From: Miscanthus floridulus
Taxonomy: Eukaryota; Streptophyta; Magnoliopsida; Poales; Poaceae
Length of the DNA: 64,000 bases
Assembly (NCBI RefSeq): GCF_019320115.1
Contig: NC_089589.1
Span: 23,007,273 to 23,071,272 of the forward strand
Reading direction: 5' to 3'
Shown here piece after piece: positions 34,427-46,237 of the stretch (its first letter is position 1; every line of letters begins with the position of its first letter). Below the pieces are notes generated by a model. That model ran no database searches. It was given only the letters and a program-made list of their open reading frames with translations, and was not told where the DNA came from. The position numbers and the translations under genes are program-made.

Positions 34427-37400
34427 TTATTCCTTAAGATCAAAGTAGAACTCGCCGTTGGGATTTAGCACTTTTTCTAGAAGATATCCTGCTATTGACT
34501 CTTGAACTGCTTTCAGATGGTCTTTTTGCATGACCCTTCGTTTCAACCATTCAGTCTTGCATTTGAAATAAAAGGAAAAGTATTAATACACATATATGTA
34601 TATATATTCTTTTAAAAATAAATAAATATTGATATATACGTACTCTGAGGACATCTTCAGGAGTTCTTCTTATGTGCGCAGTGATAAATTCACAAACGTA
34701 GTATCCACACAAGTTATTACCTGGTTCCTGCCGCAAACACCACTGTACGAGAAGAAGATTATTCTCATCATCTCACACGTAAATTGAAGTACGATATAGT
34801 AATTAAACACGTGGGGAAGTGTATATAGTACAACTTACTGGTATTTCAACTACATTAAGTGGTGCCTTGCAATCCTTGCGATGTTGCCGAATAAACTCTT
34901 TCCAAACCCTGTGCGACCAATAATGTACGATCGTTAATAAATTATGGCAAAGTCTATTCAATAATAGTTGTGCGCGAGAGATCGAAATTACCCCTGGATA
35001 ATATCTATCATATCTTGGTATAGTGCCCGTTCTTTTCTCAACGAGTCAAAGATTAGTAACCGACTTGAGTTTAACTCAATGACAATGAGTATCCAGTGAA
35101 AACTGCATTGGTTTATACACACACGTACATGCATATAAGTTGTATTGATATTACATAAAATGTGTAGACTACATTATTATTAACACTTACTCAAAGTTGT
35201 ACGGGAAAAGTATTGTTGTCTTGTCGTGCTGCTTCACGAAGAACTTCATGATATTCCTCTGTGCTTCAGATACCCAGTGGTCCTTGACAATAATATCGGT
35301 TTTGAATACGATATAAGGATCAATGAAGCCAACACTGGTGTCTTGTATTCTTTGGAGCTCTGACATCTGGAATCTATATATAAATATAAGTTACATGTGA
35401 GGATAATTATATACACGTACGCATGGAAGTGAGTTTATTAAATAAAAGTAAGAATCACTTACAAACAAAAGGAGCTCATGATTGATTTGTCCAGAGCGTC
35501 CAAGTGGAATAGTTGATGCAATTCTTCGAAACTAATATGTAAGATGTCATCGCCACGGAAGTAATGATGGTCTCTAAATCTGACAAAGATCCACTGCTCA
35601 CCCCTGCCACACGCCTGCATGTACCACTTGTTGAGCAAGTACATTTGCGTACCCAATTCATTCAGAGCCGCAGGGTTGTACAGACTTTTGCCATATTTAT
35701 AAGTCTTCCAGGTATCAACTTCCAGGTTCTGGATTGGAGCTTTGCCCGTCAATTGATCCAAGGTTAAACCAGTATCTTTAAAAAAAGCATTAAGGGCTTG
35801 AACCGACACTTCTCCAGAGTTGTCTGGTCGATAGACTTCTATGTTGGAACCATATTCATTAGCAACAACAAGATTTTGCATTGGTTGCTTCTGTTGTCCG
35901 AGCTGTGGGACATCCTTCCCTGATGCTCTTTTCCTTTTCTTATCTGCATCATGTGACTTCACGAGGGAGCGGTCATAGTCTGATAGTGGCGAAGGCTTAC
36001 GAAGTTCAATCATCTTTTTCTTGTGAGCATCGACCTTCTGCCTCAGCACATCTCGTGGTATGTAAAAGTACGGCTTCTCCTTAAGCTTTGCTTGACTCTT
36101 GTTTTTGATATCTATAAAAAAATCTTTTACTTTTTTGTCTTCTTCAGCTGCTATTTGCTCATCAGTCTTTTCAGGAAGTATTTCTTGAGAAATAACTCTT
36201 TTTCTTGGGGTCTTCTTTGCCGCCGGGACCTTAGACGTCTTTGTAGTGCGTCGCTGTGGAGGGGGTGGGGGCGGTGTTGGAGATCGGCGTGGAGGCGATG
36301 AGGCCAGTGTTGGTGGAGACCGGCGTGGAGACGTTGGAGATCGTTGTGGAGGCGGTGGGGCCGGTGTAGGAGTTGGAGATCGTTGTGGAGGCGATGGGGC
36401 CGGTGTAGGAGTTGGAGATCGTTGTGGAGGCGATGGGGCCGGTGTAGGAGTTGGCGATCGCCGTGGGGATGAAGTCGTCTCGCCCCCCGCGACGCTGTGA
36501 TGAGATGGGGAATGAATGATTAGGCTAGGCTGGGGAGAGACCCTGCTATAAAAACAATTTGTGTGTCAATTATTTTTGAAGCCAATAGAAAATTAATGGA
36601 AAATAATATTTCATTCACTTTCATTCGTACCTAGGGTGAGGTAGGGGAAGCGGTGGCGCCCCAGGAATGATGATGAAGCGTTTGCGCCATTGAATAAATG
36701 TCTTCTCTGTTTCTCCTAGTGTCTTCTCCCCATCACCACCTTCAATGTCAAGAGGAACATTGCTGTAACCTTTGAGCACTCTATCGACCGAGACGCTAGC
36801 ATATCCAGGTTGAATAACTGATCCATGGATTCTTGGTGTCTTCGTTCGGTCTATTGGAGATACAACCCCGACAGCCACCATGATTGATGCATTACCATCT
36901 GGAATGTGCAGCTCACATTTTGTTAGAGGCTCGGTAATGTCATCAACAGGGAAGCGCAACCCAGCGTCGTCTTGAATAACTGGCAGCTCCGTAGAAGCAC
37001 AACTGCTTTTCATCTGACCAACGGGGCTAATGGTGACTCCCGGCGTTGATTGCGATTGCATTTGACTCATTGCTAGCTGCACTTGCCTCTTGATCTCCTC
37101 CTGCATTCTTGCCTCAAGAGATTTTTCTCGTTCACGTGATTCAAGCAATGCTTGTCGTGACTCATCAACAAATTGCTCCAATGCACGAATTCGTTCTGCC
37201 TCCTCATCCTTCTTTCTCTGGCGGCTTCTGTAGGTATCCTTGTCTGCTGGGAATGCGTGTAGCCACGGAACCGCCCCATAGCCTCTTGTTCGACCACCGT
37301 GTTCGGGATTCTCTAGGGCATATGTCAATTCATCCTTCTCTCTGTTGGGCTTGAAAACACCACTATCAGCTTCTTCCCTAGCACGAGCTAGTCTCTGTGT

Positions 37401-38387
37401 TGCTCTCTCAATTTTTTGGCCGAAAATTAGCTTGCCAGTGTCTGGGTCTAGGCTTCCCCCATGAGCGTAGAACCAATTCTTCGCGCGTTGAGGCCAGTTC
37501 TTTTCTATTGTTTCAGGTATGATTCCCTTGGCAGTAATCTCTGCTTCTAGGTTCTGCCACTTGGGAATAGCACTCCTATAACCACCTGATCCCATGCGAT
37601 GATGGTATTGCTTCTGTCGGGCATTCTGCCGATTCCTCATCACACGTTCCTCACTGTCTTGAGATGTCTTGTATTCTACGAAGGCATCCCAATGGGACTC
37701 CAACTTGACAAACGCCTTAGCATTGAAATTCGGCGTAGCATTCTTCAAGATAAACTTTTTATACAATGTCTTCTTCCAACTCTGGAACAATGTTGCCATC
37801 TTCTTCATTGTCCAATCCCTCACTAGCTCCTTCAAAGCATCATCTGCTTGTAATGTGAAATGCTGAGTGATATCTCTCCAAGCTAGGTTCTTATCACGAT
37901 CAGATACAAAACTAACATTAGGAGCGGATATCTTCTGCTTCCATTCACGAGCACTAACTGGGATCCTATCCCTTACAATGAACCCACATTGATTGACATA
38001 TGTCTGAGCATGTGGTCCCAATGGTTTGCCGGTGTCGGTGTCGAATTCTGATATTATGAAACGGCCCTCTAATGGCTTTTTTGGCCCTCGGACTTTCCTA
38101 CTTTTGTCGGTGGTTGATGTAGATCCAGAGACCGGCTACATGAGTAGAAACACAACGATTAACAACAAATATACGTACGCATGCATCTATAAGAGATGAT
38201 AGATAATCGAATATACCTCGCCAGTATTTTCTTGCGCGACAATTTGTTGATCTTCAACCACCGGCATATTCAGGATATCCTCATAATCAGCAAAGTACTG
38301 ACTCGTGTCATCTACATCCACATTGGTGCCGGCGTTGATAATATCCGCCATTATGTCATCACTCAAGTTATCATCCGGAGCAGCCAT
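34427..38387 (-). CDS. TNPA-like transposase protein fused to Ulp1 (C48) protease
   Basis: Predicted eight-exon gene: 38387-38217, 38135-36631, 36542-35463, 35373-35191, 35102-34992, 34908-34839, 34742-34644, 34555-34427. All introns are GT-AG and the sum is 3348 nt, one frame of 1115 residues. Exon 2 has a plant Transposase_24-type region (REWKQKIS ... KNWFYAHGGSLDPDTG) followed by a charged coiled coil with RRKKDEEAER. Exon 3 has a Pro/Ser/Arg-rich linker with a 13-residue repeat. The C-terminal 180 residues form a Ulp1/SENP peptidase with the whole catalytic set visible: His982 (FHW), Asp999 (IFDSL), Gln1045 (QEPGNN) and Cys1052 (NLCGYYVC). Ulp1 enzymes cleave SUMO or related conjugates; the substrate here is unknown. 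No stop or frameshift was seen. Confidence 0.85.
36333..36449 (-). repeat. 39-bp coding repeat, three units
   Basis: Exact or near-exact 39-bp units at 36333, 36372 and 36411 encode a 13-residue Ser/Pro/Thr/Gln/Arg unit (PPQRSPTPTPAPS) in exon 3 of the TNPA-Ulp1 gene, joining the transposase part to the protease part. More degenerate units flank it. Confidence 0.9.
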
Positions 38388-38399
38388 TTGTATCTTCAA

Positions 38400-39160
38400 G
38401 ATAACACATAGATAGAATTATTATGGTACATAACATAAGTACATGTGATAACACATATAGAATTACTAAATCCAATTAAATATAATAACACATAATATTT
38501 CATAAGGATAAACAATAATAAGGTATAGGCTTTGGAATCGAATCAAAAACACTTTCGATCCAAAAACATGGAAATAAGTACATGTATATATATACACATA
38601 GAATGATACAATATATTTTCTCTCTCTCTCAACACATAGAAATAAGTGCATATGTCTATATCTCTAGATATGCATGTGATAACACATTGAATGTCTCTCT
38701 AGATACAATTTTCTCTCTCTCTCAACACATGAAAATAAGTACATGTATATATACATATAGAAATAATTAAGTACATATGTATACCATATAGAATCTCTCT
38801 CTAGATATATATAAGAGATAGAATATATAATTACTAAATCCAATTAAATAAATCCAACATGAAATTAGATAAACTAGTAATAGATAATACATTTTAAAAA
38901 ATCTAACTAACTAAAAAATTACCTAAAAAACTAACATATATCACCTAACAATCTAACTAACATATATCAATTATCTAATAAATCTAACTAACTAAAAATC
39001 TAACTAACATATATCAATTATCTAATAAATCTAACTAACTAAAAAATCTAACTAACATATATCAAAAACTATCTAAAAAACTAACTAAAAAACTAAATAA
39101 CTACTAAATATTGTTTATTAGTATTATCTAAAAAAACAATGAAAAATCCAACATTATAAT
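38400..39160 (-). other. AT-rich upstream intron or leader of the TNPA-Ulp1 gene
   Basis: No coding frame. It contains repeated AACTAACTAAAAAATCTAACTAACATATATC-type phrases at 38900-39100 and CT-dinucleotide runs near 38620 and 38710. It probably lies in an intron between the GC-rich leader and the first coding exon. Confidence 0.5.
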
Positions 39161-39516
39161 CGATCGACGACGGCAGTGAGGCCGGGCGGGCGGGCGAGTT
39201 CGACGACGAGGCCGGGCGGGCGGGGCTCGACGACGGTAGACGAGGCCGGGCGGGCGAGGCTCGACGACGGCAGCCGATCGAGAGCGCAGTAGAGATCGAG
39301 TTCGACGGCGGTGGGCGCGCGGGAAGCCTCGGCGACGGAGGGTGGGATCGGGTGCAGCGGCGGAGACGGGATGCGGCGCGATGCGGGCCGGGAGAATGGC
39401 GCGGCCGGGTGGGGGTAGACGACGACGGCGGCGCGGCAGGACGAGCTCGACGACGGCGGATGGCGCGGCCGAGACGAGATCGAAGATGAACAGAACAGAC
39501 GTTCGATATATATAGG
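39160..39516 (-). promoter_or_regulatory. Internal promoter and GC-rich leader of the TNPA-Ulp1 gene
   Basis: On the minus strand CCTATATATATCG (39516-39505) is a strong TATA-box candidate directly after the subterminal-repeat cluster. About 330 bp of GC-rich CGACGACGG-type sequence follows, as in first exons of other CACTA elements. The 131-residue frame in it has no domain and is probably untranslated. Confidence 0.55.
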
Positions 39517-39524
39517 CCGGGACC

Positions 39525-39762
39525 CTTTAGTCCCGGCTAGTAACACCAACCGGGACTAAAAACCCTTTAGTCCCGGCTGGTATTACCAGCCGGGACTAAA
39601 GGCCCAACCCTTTAGTCCCGGCTCGCCTTACAAGCCGGGACTAAAGGCTTTTAGTCCCGGTTGGTTTGACCAGCCGGGACTAAAGGTATTTTTGGGCGCG
39701 CAACGAAATTGCCGCCCACCCTTTAGTCCCGGTTCTTAGTCTGGGCCGGGACTGAAGGCCTA
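39525..39762. repeat. Internal cluster of subterminal-type repeats
   Basis: Nine or so copies of TTTAGTCCCGG / CCGGGACTAAA, in pairs, lie 5.7 kb from the nearer terminus. No CACTA terminus adjoins the cluster. It sits immediately upstream of a TATA box. Confidence 0.85.
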
Positions 39763-40230
39763 AAAGTTTTGGCAACCCGCCAGCGTAATTGGCCTGGGGT
39801 TTTGATTTTGTTTAATACTAGGTTAAACAATTAATTCCATATCAACTTCAATACTTTGCAATATTTATTTTAAAAAATACTATTGATTAACTAATTATTT
39901 ATTGTAAATAGGAAAATTTTGTAACCTAAAGTTTTTAATTTCTTTTATGAATATAGAATATAAATGTTACTAATACTAAGTATTTTGTTAATGCAAAAAT
40001 ATATTTGTAACTTAAAATTAATAAAACTAATATTATTCGATAGGAAATTTATTATCACATTATTGTAACGTCAATGTTTCAATTTTTTTTCGGTTTTTGA
40101 CCAAAATTGACAGGAAATTTTTGTTAAACCTATAAAAATAAAGAAAATATAGTATTTTTTGTTGTACAACTTTTTCAAATGAAAAAATGGCCTATATAAG
40201 GATTGTTGTTTTTTCAATTCGACCAAAATT
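39763..40230. other. AT-rich spacer of the CACTA element
   Basis: No gene. The part from about 40110 already contains degenerate pieces of the tandem unit that follows (AAATGAAAAAATGGCCTATA). Confidence 0.5.
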
Positions 40231-42734
40231 AACAAACTTGGTATTCAAAACTTTTCAATTCGAAGTCATTTAGAGTCCATAATACTAGGGACAAAGTGTT
40301 GTTTTTTCATTTGACCAAATTTGACTTGGTCAAACTTGCTCAAATGAGACACTAAATGACCTCAGATGAAAAAACTCTGAATACCAAGTTTGATCATCTC
40401 AGCAAGATCTACAATTGTTACATAGATCATTTTCCCATTTGAGAAATTTTTATCAAACACTAGTCACAATTTTCCTTATCTCTTATAGACTTCTAAAACT
40501 ATGTCACACACTTGTGAAAATTGAACTACATTTTGTTCAAGCTTTCTCAAATGAAAAAATGGTCTATATAAGGATTGTAGATATTGATGATATGAACAAA
40601 CTTGGTATTCAAAACTTTTCAATTTTAGACAATCTAGGGTTCCGAAAACTAGTTTGTAGGCGTCAAAATTTAAAAATCATAAATTTGAACCGTCCAAACT
40701 TTCTCAAATGGAAAGTTGACCAAAACAACAATTGTAGATCTTTTTGAGTTTAACAAACTTGGTATTCAAAACTTTTCAATTCGAAGTCATTTAGAGTCCA
40801 TAATACTAGGGTCAAAGTGTTGTTTTTTCATTTGACCAAATTTGACTTGGTCAAACTTGCTCAAATGAGACACTAAATGACCTCAGATGAAAAAACTCTG
40901 AATACCAAGTTTGATCATCTCAGCAAGATCTACAATTGTTACATAGATCATTTTCCCATTTGAGAAATTTTTATCAAACACTAGTCACAATTTTCCTTAT
41001 CTCTTATAGACTTCTAAAACTATGTCACACACTTGTGAAAATTGAACTACATTTTGTTCAAGCTTTCTCAAATGAAAAAATGGTCTATATAAGGATTGTA
41101 GATATTGATGATATGAACAAACTTGGTATTCAAAACTTTTCAATTTTAGACAATCTAGGGTTCCGAAAACTAGTTTGTAGGCGTCAAAATTTAAAAATCA
41201 TAAATTTGAACCGTCCAAACTTTCTCAAATGGAAAGTTGACCAAAACAACAATTGTAGATCTTTTTGAGTTTAACAAACTTGGTATTCAAAACTTTTCAA
41301 TTCGAAGTCATTTAGAGTCCATAATACTAGGGTCAAAGTGTTGTTTTTTCATTTGACCAAATTTGACTTGGTCAAACTTGCTCAAATGAGACACTAAATG
41401 ACCTCAGATGAAAAAACTCTGAATACCAAGTTTGATCATCTCAGCAAGATCTACAATTGTTACATAGATCATTTTCCCATTTGAGAAATTTTTATCAAAC
41501 ACTAGTCACAATTTTCCTTATCTCTTATAGACTTCTAAAACTATGTCACACACTTGTGAAAATTGAACTACATTTTGTTCAAGCTTTCTCAAATGAAAAA
41601 ATGGTCTATATAAGGATTGTAGATATTGATGATATGAACAAACTTGGTATTCAAAACTTTTCAATTTTAGACAATCTAGGGTTCCGAAAACTAGTTTGTA
41701 GGCGTCAAAATTTAAAAATCATAAATTTGAACCGTCCAAACTTTCTCAAATGGAAAGTTGACCAAAACAACAATTGTAGATCTTTTTGAGTTTAACAAAC
41801 TTGGTATTCAAAACTTTTCAATTCGAAGTCATTTAGAGTCCATAATACTAGGGTCAAAGTGTTGTTTTTTCATTTGACCAAATTTGACTTGGTCAAACTT
41901 GCTCAAATGAGACACTAAATGACCTCAGATGAAAAAACTCTGAATACCAAGTTTGATCATCTCAGCAAGATCTACAATTGTTACATAGATCATTTTCCCA
42001 TTTGAGAAATTTTTATCAAACACTAGTCACAATTTTCCTTATCTCTTATAGACTTCTAAAACTATGTCACACACTTGTGAAAATTGAACTACATTTTGTT
42101 CAAGCTTTCTCAAATGAAAAAATGGTCTATATAAGGATTGTAGATATTGATGATATGAACAAACTTGGTATTCAAAACTTTTCAATTTTAGACAATCTAG
42201 GGTTCCGAAAACTAGTTTGTAGGCGTCAAAATTTAAAAATCATAAATTTGAACCGTCCAAACTTTCTCAAATGGAAAGTTGACCAAAACAACAATTGTAG
42301 ATCTTTTTGAGTTTAACAAACTTGGTATTCAAAACTTTTCAATTCGAAGTCATTTAGAGTCCATAATACTAGGGTCAAAGTGTTGTTTTTTCATTTGACC
42401 AAATTTGACTTGGTCAAACTTGCTCAAATGAGACACTAAATGACCTCAGACGAAAAAACTCTGAATACCAAGTTTGATCATCTCAGCAAGATCTACAATT
42501 GTTACATAGATCATTTTCCCATTTGAGAAATTTTTATCAAACACTAGTCACAATTTTCCTTATCTCTTATAGACTTTCTAAAACTATGTCACACACTTGT
42601 GAAAATTGAACTACATTTTATTCAAGCTTTCTCAAATGAAAAAATGGTCTATATAAGGATTGTAGATATTGATGATATGAACAAACTTGGTATTCAAAAC
42701 TTTTCAATTTTAGACAATCTAGGGTTCCGAAAAC
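40231..42734. repeat. 521-bp tandem array, 4.8 near-identical copies
   Basis: The phrase AACAAACTTGGTATTCAAAA begins units at 40231, 40752, 41273, 41794 and 42315, exactly 521 bp apart. The last copy is partial and stops at CCGAAAAC. The first four copies are almost identical: a 110-codon frame inside them is unchanged in all four, but it lacks any domain and is not a gene. The last copy has a few changes. Each unit contains a shorter internal repeat of the same starting phrase. The array lies just past the 3' end of the TNP2 frame. Confidence 0.95.
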
Positions 42735-42788
42735 ATATTACATAATATCCGTCTCTAAAACATAATATATTAAACATGCATCGTTGTA

Positions 42789-45700
42789 TCATGCGGGCAC
42801 AACAGTGAATTTCTTCTTGACGTATGACCCTTGGTTATGATCTTGTCGTAACCATGGAGTGTCTTCATCATTTAACATGATGCTTGGATCTTTCTTCACT
42901 ATGAAGGGTGGAATTCGGACATTTCTTTCGTAATCTTCGGACATGTCTGACTTGTCTTCAATTCCTACTATATTTATTTTCCCAGAAAGAATTATGTGGC
43001 GCTTTGGCTCATTGATCATTGAGTTGATGTCTTCGTTTTTTCCTCTCTTTGATTTTGTAGACATGTCTTTCACATAGAACACCTGACTCACATCGGCAGC
43101 AAGGACGAATGGTTCCTCTTTGTATCCAATATTGTTGAGGTCCACTGTTGTCATTCCATACTCTTTGTCGACTGTTACCCCTCCTCCGGTCAGCTTCACC
43201 CATTGGCACCGGAACAAAGGGACTTTAAAATTAGGTGCGTAGTCTAGTTCCCATATCTCTTCTATGCGGCCATAATATGTTTGTATATTCCCATTTGGAT
43301 CTGTGCCATCTATGCGAACACCACTATTTTGATTGGTGCTCCTTTTATCTTGGGCAACTGTGTAAAATGTATTCCCATTTATCTCGTACCCTTGGTACGT
43401 GAGGATATGCCACGATGGCTGCCTAGCCAACAAATACAGTTGCTCATCAATATTGTCATCGCCTTGACATTCTTTTCGCAACCAACCACTGAAACTTTTC
43501 ATGTGCTGACGCCTAATCCAAGCTTCAGTCTTCCCTGGAAACTTGGATCGTAAGAACTCCTTATGTATCTCGATGTACGGATGCACCAATGACGAGTTCT
43601 GAAGAACTGTGTAGTGTGCTTTATTGAAATAATCGTCTTCCATGCCAATATATGTTTTCTTCCCTAAAGTTCCTTTACCACTGAGTCTCCCCTCATGTCG
43701 TGATTCGGGAACGCCAATCGGAGCAATGTCAGGAATAAAGTCAACACAGAACTCAATGACCTCCTCTGTTCCATAGCCCTGGGCGATGCTTCCTTCAGGC
43801 TTAGAACGGACTTTCACATATTTCTTCAAGACTCCCATAAACCTCTCGAAGGGGAACATGTTATGTAAGAACACAGGTCCAAGAATACTAATCTCCTTCA
43901 CCAAATGAACTAGGATGTGTGTCATGATATTAAAGAAGGATGGAGGGAACACCAACTCAAAGCTGACAAGACATTGAACCACATCGTTCTGTAGAGTAGC
44001 TAGTTCCACTGGATTGATTGCCTTCTGAGAAATTGCATTGAGAAATGCACATAGCTTCACGGTGGCTAGACGTACATGTGGAGGTAGAATTCCTCTTAAA
44101 GCAACTGGAAGCAATTGCGTCATAAGCACGTGGCAGTCGTGGGACTTTAAGTTTAGGAATTTTTTATCTGGCACATTTATTATACCCTTTATATTGGAGG
44201 AGAATCCCGATGGGACCTTGATGCTGCTTAGACATTCGAACATGCTGTCCCTCTCTTCTTTGCTAAGCGTGTAGCTAGCAGGACTTAAGTAATGACGTCC
44301 ATCACCTGTCTTCTCTGGATGAAGGTTGTCTCGTTCTTTCATGCACTGCAAGTCCTGGCGTGCTTCAAGTGAATCCTTTGGCTTCCCGTACACACCCATG
44401 AATCCTAACAGGTTCACACAAAGATTCTTTGTCAGGTGCATCACGTCGATTGCGTTGCGGACCTCTAGGACTTGCCAATAGGGTAGCTCCCAAAAGATGG
44501 ACTTCTTCTTCCACATGGGTGCATGTCCATTAGCATCTTTGGGAACAGATTCACTGCCTTGTCCCTTTCCAAATACTACTTTCACATCCTTGACCATTGC
44601 GAGTACATCTTCCCCGGTTCGGTTATGAGGCTTCTTCCGGTGGTCTGGCTTACCTTTAAAATGCTTCCCTTTCTTTCTTACTTGGTGGTTCAAAGGAAGG
44701 AATCGACGATGGCCAAGGTACACGACCTTTCGACATCTTTTCAAATATATACTGTCAAGGTCATCAAAACAATGTGTGCATGCATTATATCCTTTGTTTG
44801 TCTGACCTGAAAGATTACTTAAAGCAGGCCAATCATTGATGGTTACGAACAACATTGCTCGTAGGTCAAAGTGTTCTTGTTTGTACTCATCCCAGACACG
44901 TACACCTGGTTTGTTCCATAAAACTAGAAGTTCTTCAACTAATGGCTTCAGATATACATCAATATCGTTGCCAGGTTGCCTCGGACCTTGGATGAGGATC
45001 GGCATCATAATGAACTTCCGCTTCATGCATAACCATGGAGGAAGGTTGTAGATACATAGAGTAACTGGCCAAGTGCTATGACTAGTGCTCTGCTGTCCAA
45101 AAGGATTCATACCATCTGTACTTAAGGCGAACCTTAAGTTTCTAACCTCATTTGCAAACTCTGAAAATTCTCTATCTATCGCTCTCCACTGGGACCCATC
45201 AGCTGGGTGTCTCAGCATATTGTCTACCTTACGGTCTTCTTTATACCACCGCAACAACTTTGCGTGGTCTTTATTTCTGAACAAACGTTTTAAGCGTGGT
45301 ATTATAGGAGCATACCACATAACCTTGGCAGGGATTTTCTTTCTAGGACGTTGTTCACCCTCGACGTCACCAGGATCATCGCGCCTGATCTTATACCGCG
45401 ATGCTTTACATACCGGGCATTCATCCAAATTCTCGTATTCATTGCCATGGTAGAGGATACAGTCATTAGGACATGCATGTATCTTCTGGATTTTTAATCC
45501 CAAAGGGCAGACAACCTTTTTTGCTTCGTACGTAGTGGTGGGCAATTCATTTGGCTTCGGAAGCATCTTCTTTATGAGGTTTAATAAATTCCCAAATGCC
45601 TTATCGGATACACCATTCTTTGCCTTCCACTGTAGCAATTCCAGTGTTGTACCCAGCTTTTTTTGCCCCTCTTCGGCCATCGGGTATAGCAACTTCCTAT

Positions 45701-46148
45701 GATCCTCAAGCATGCGCTCCAACTTAACTTTCTCTTTTTCACTTTCCCATTCTTGTTGTGCATCACGAATGGCATCGCCAAGAGCATCACCGAGATCATC
45801 TTCTACCGCTACCTCTTCTTCATCTCCCCCCATTGTAGTATCATCAAAGGCACCATACTGAGCAATAATGTCATCAATGTCTAAATCTTCTCCTTCACCT
45901 TCTTCCATCATGACCCCGCTTTCTCCATGCTTAGTCCAACATATATAGTTTGACATGAAACCTGACTTAAGCAAATGTGAATGAAGACTCATTGAGCTTG
46001 AATATTCCTTTAAATTCTTACATAGGGCACATGGACAGCATATGAAACCATCCCGCTTATTTGCCTCGGCCACACCTAAGAAATAGTGCAAGCCCTCTAT
46101 AAAGTCTTGGGAGCGACGATCGGCATTGTACATCCAATGGCGTGACAT
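42789..46148 (-). CDS. TNP2-type CACTA transposase
   Basis: A single open frame of 1119 residues from MSRHWMYNADRRSQ. Parts in order: transposase-associated N-terminal domain (about 3-80, with CCPCALC); an acidic stretch (80-120); a CPNDC...CPVC cysteine pair region (about 226-248); the Transposase_21/TNP2 core (about 335-460) with ALSTDGMNPF, PGNDIDVYL and VTINDWPAL; a DUF4218-type region (LLPVALRG ... FPFERFMGVLK); and a C-terminal DUF4216-type region (YYGRIEEIWELDY ... FRCQWVK). The enzyme excises and reinserts the element by cutting its CACTA ends. I chose this Met, not one 25 codons upstream, because an acceptor (TAATACAG|ATT) lies three bases before it. No stop or frameshift was seen. 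Confidence 0.92.
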   Translation of the reverse strand: MSRHWMYNADRRSQDFIEGLHYFLGVAEANKRDGFICCPCALCKNLKEYSSSMSLHSHLLKSGFMSNYICWTKHGESGVMMEEGEGEDLDIDDIIAQYGAFDDTTMGGDEEEVAVEDDLGDALGDAIRDAQQEWESEKEKVKLERMLEDHRKLLYPMAEEGQKKLGTTLELLQWKAKNGVSDKAFGNLLNLIKKMLPKPNELPTTTYEAKKVVCPLGLKIQKIHACPNDCILYHGNEYENLDECPVCKASRYKIRRDDPGDVEGEQRPRKKIPAKVMWYAPIIPRLKRLFRNKDHAKLLRWYKEDRKVDNMLRHPADGSQWRAIDREFSEFANEVRNLRFALSTDGMNPFGQQSTSHSTWPVTLCIYNLPPWLCMKRKFIMMPILIQGPRQPGNDIDVYLKPLVEELLVLWNKPGVRVWDEYKQEHFDLRAMLFVTINDWPALSNLSGQTNKGYNACTHCFDDLDSIYLKRCRKVVYLGHRRFLPLNHQVRKKGKHFKGKPDHRKKPHNRTGEDVLAMVKDVKVVFGKGQGSESVPKDANGHAPMWKKKSIFWELPYWQVLEVRNAIDVMHLTKNLCVNLLGFMGVYGKPKDSLEARQDLQCMKERDNLHPEKTGDGRHYLSPASYTLSKEERDSMFECLSSIKVPSGFSSNIKGIINVPDKKFLNLKSHDCHVLMTQLLPVALRGILPPHVRLATVKLCAFLNAISQKAINPVELATLQNDVVQCLVSFELVFPPSFFNIMTHILVHLVKEISILGPVFLHNMFPFERFMGVLKKYVKVRSKPEGSIAQGYGTEEVIEFCVDFIPDIAPIGVPESRHEGRLSGKGTLGKKTYIGMEDDYFNKAHYTVLQNSSLVHPYIEIHKEFLRSKFPGKTEAWIRRQHMKSFSGWLRKECQGDDNIDEQLYLLARQPSWHILTYQGYEINGNTFYTVAQDKRSTNQNSGVRIDGTDPNGNIQTYYGRIEEIWELDYAPNFKVPLFRCQWVKLTGGGVTVDKEYGMTTVDLNNIGYKEEPFVLAADVSQVFYVKDMSTKSKRGKNEDINSMINEPKRHIILSGKINIVGIEDKSDMSEDYERNVRIPPFIVKKDPSIMLNDEDTPWLRQDHNQGSYVKKKFTVVPA

Positions 46149-46237
46149 AATCTGTATTACACGACAAATTATGAAAACCTTGAACATAATTAAGTATTTT
46201 ATTACACAACATAAATGACACACACACGGTTGATTAA

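Noticed and set aside
36246..36500. Gly/Asp-rich plus-strand frame
   Set aside because: It is the reverse of the Pro/Ser/Arg repeat linker in exon 3 of the TNPA-Ulp1 gene.
39154..39549. 131-codon frame as a CACTA protein
   Set aside because: It is GC-rich trinucleotide sequence after a TATA box, without a domain; better explained as untranslated leader.
40415..42310. Four identical 110-codon frames as a tandem gene family
   Set aside because: They exist only because the 521-bp non-coding unit is repeated. They have no domain, no start context and no codon bias, and identity follows the whole unit, not the frame.
40231..42734. CRISPR-like array
   Set aside because: The repeats are 521-bp direct tandem copies without spacers, in a plant transposon.
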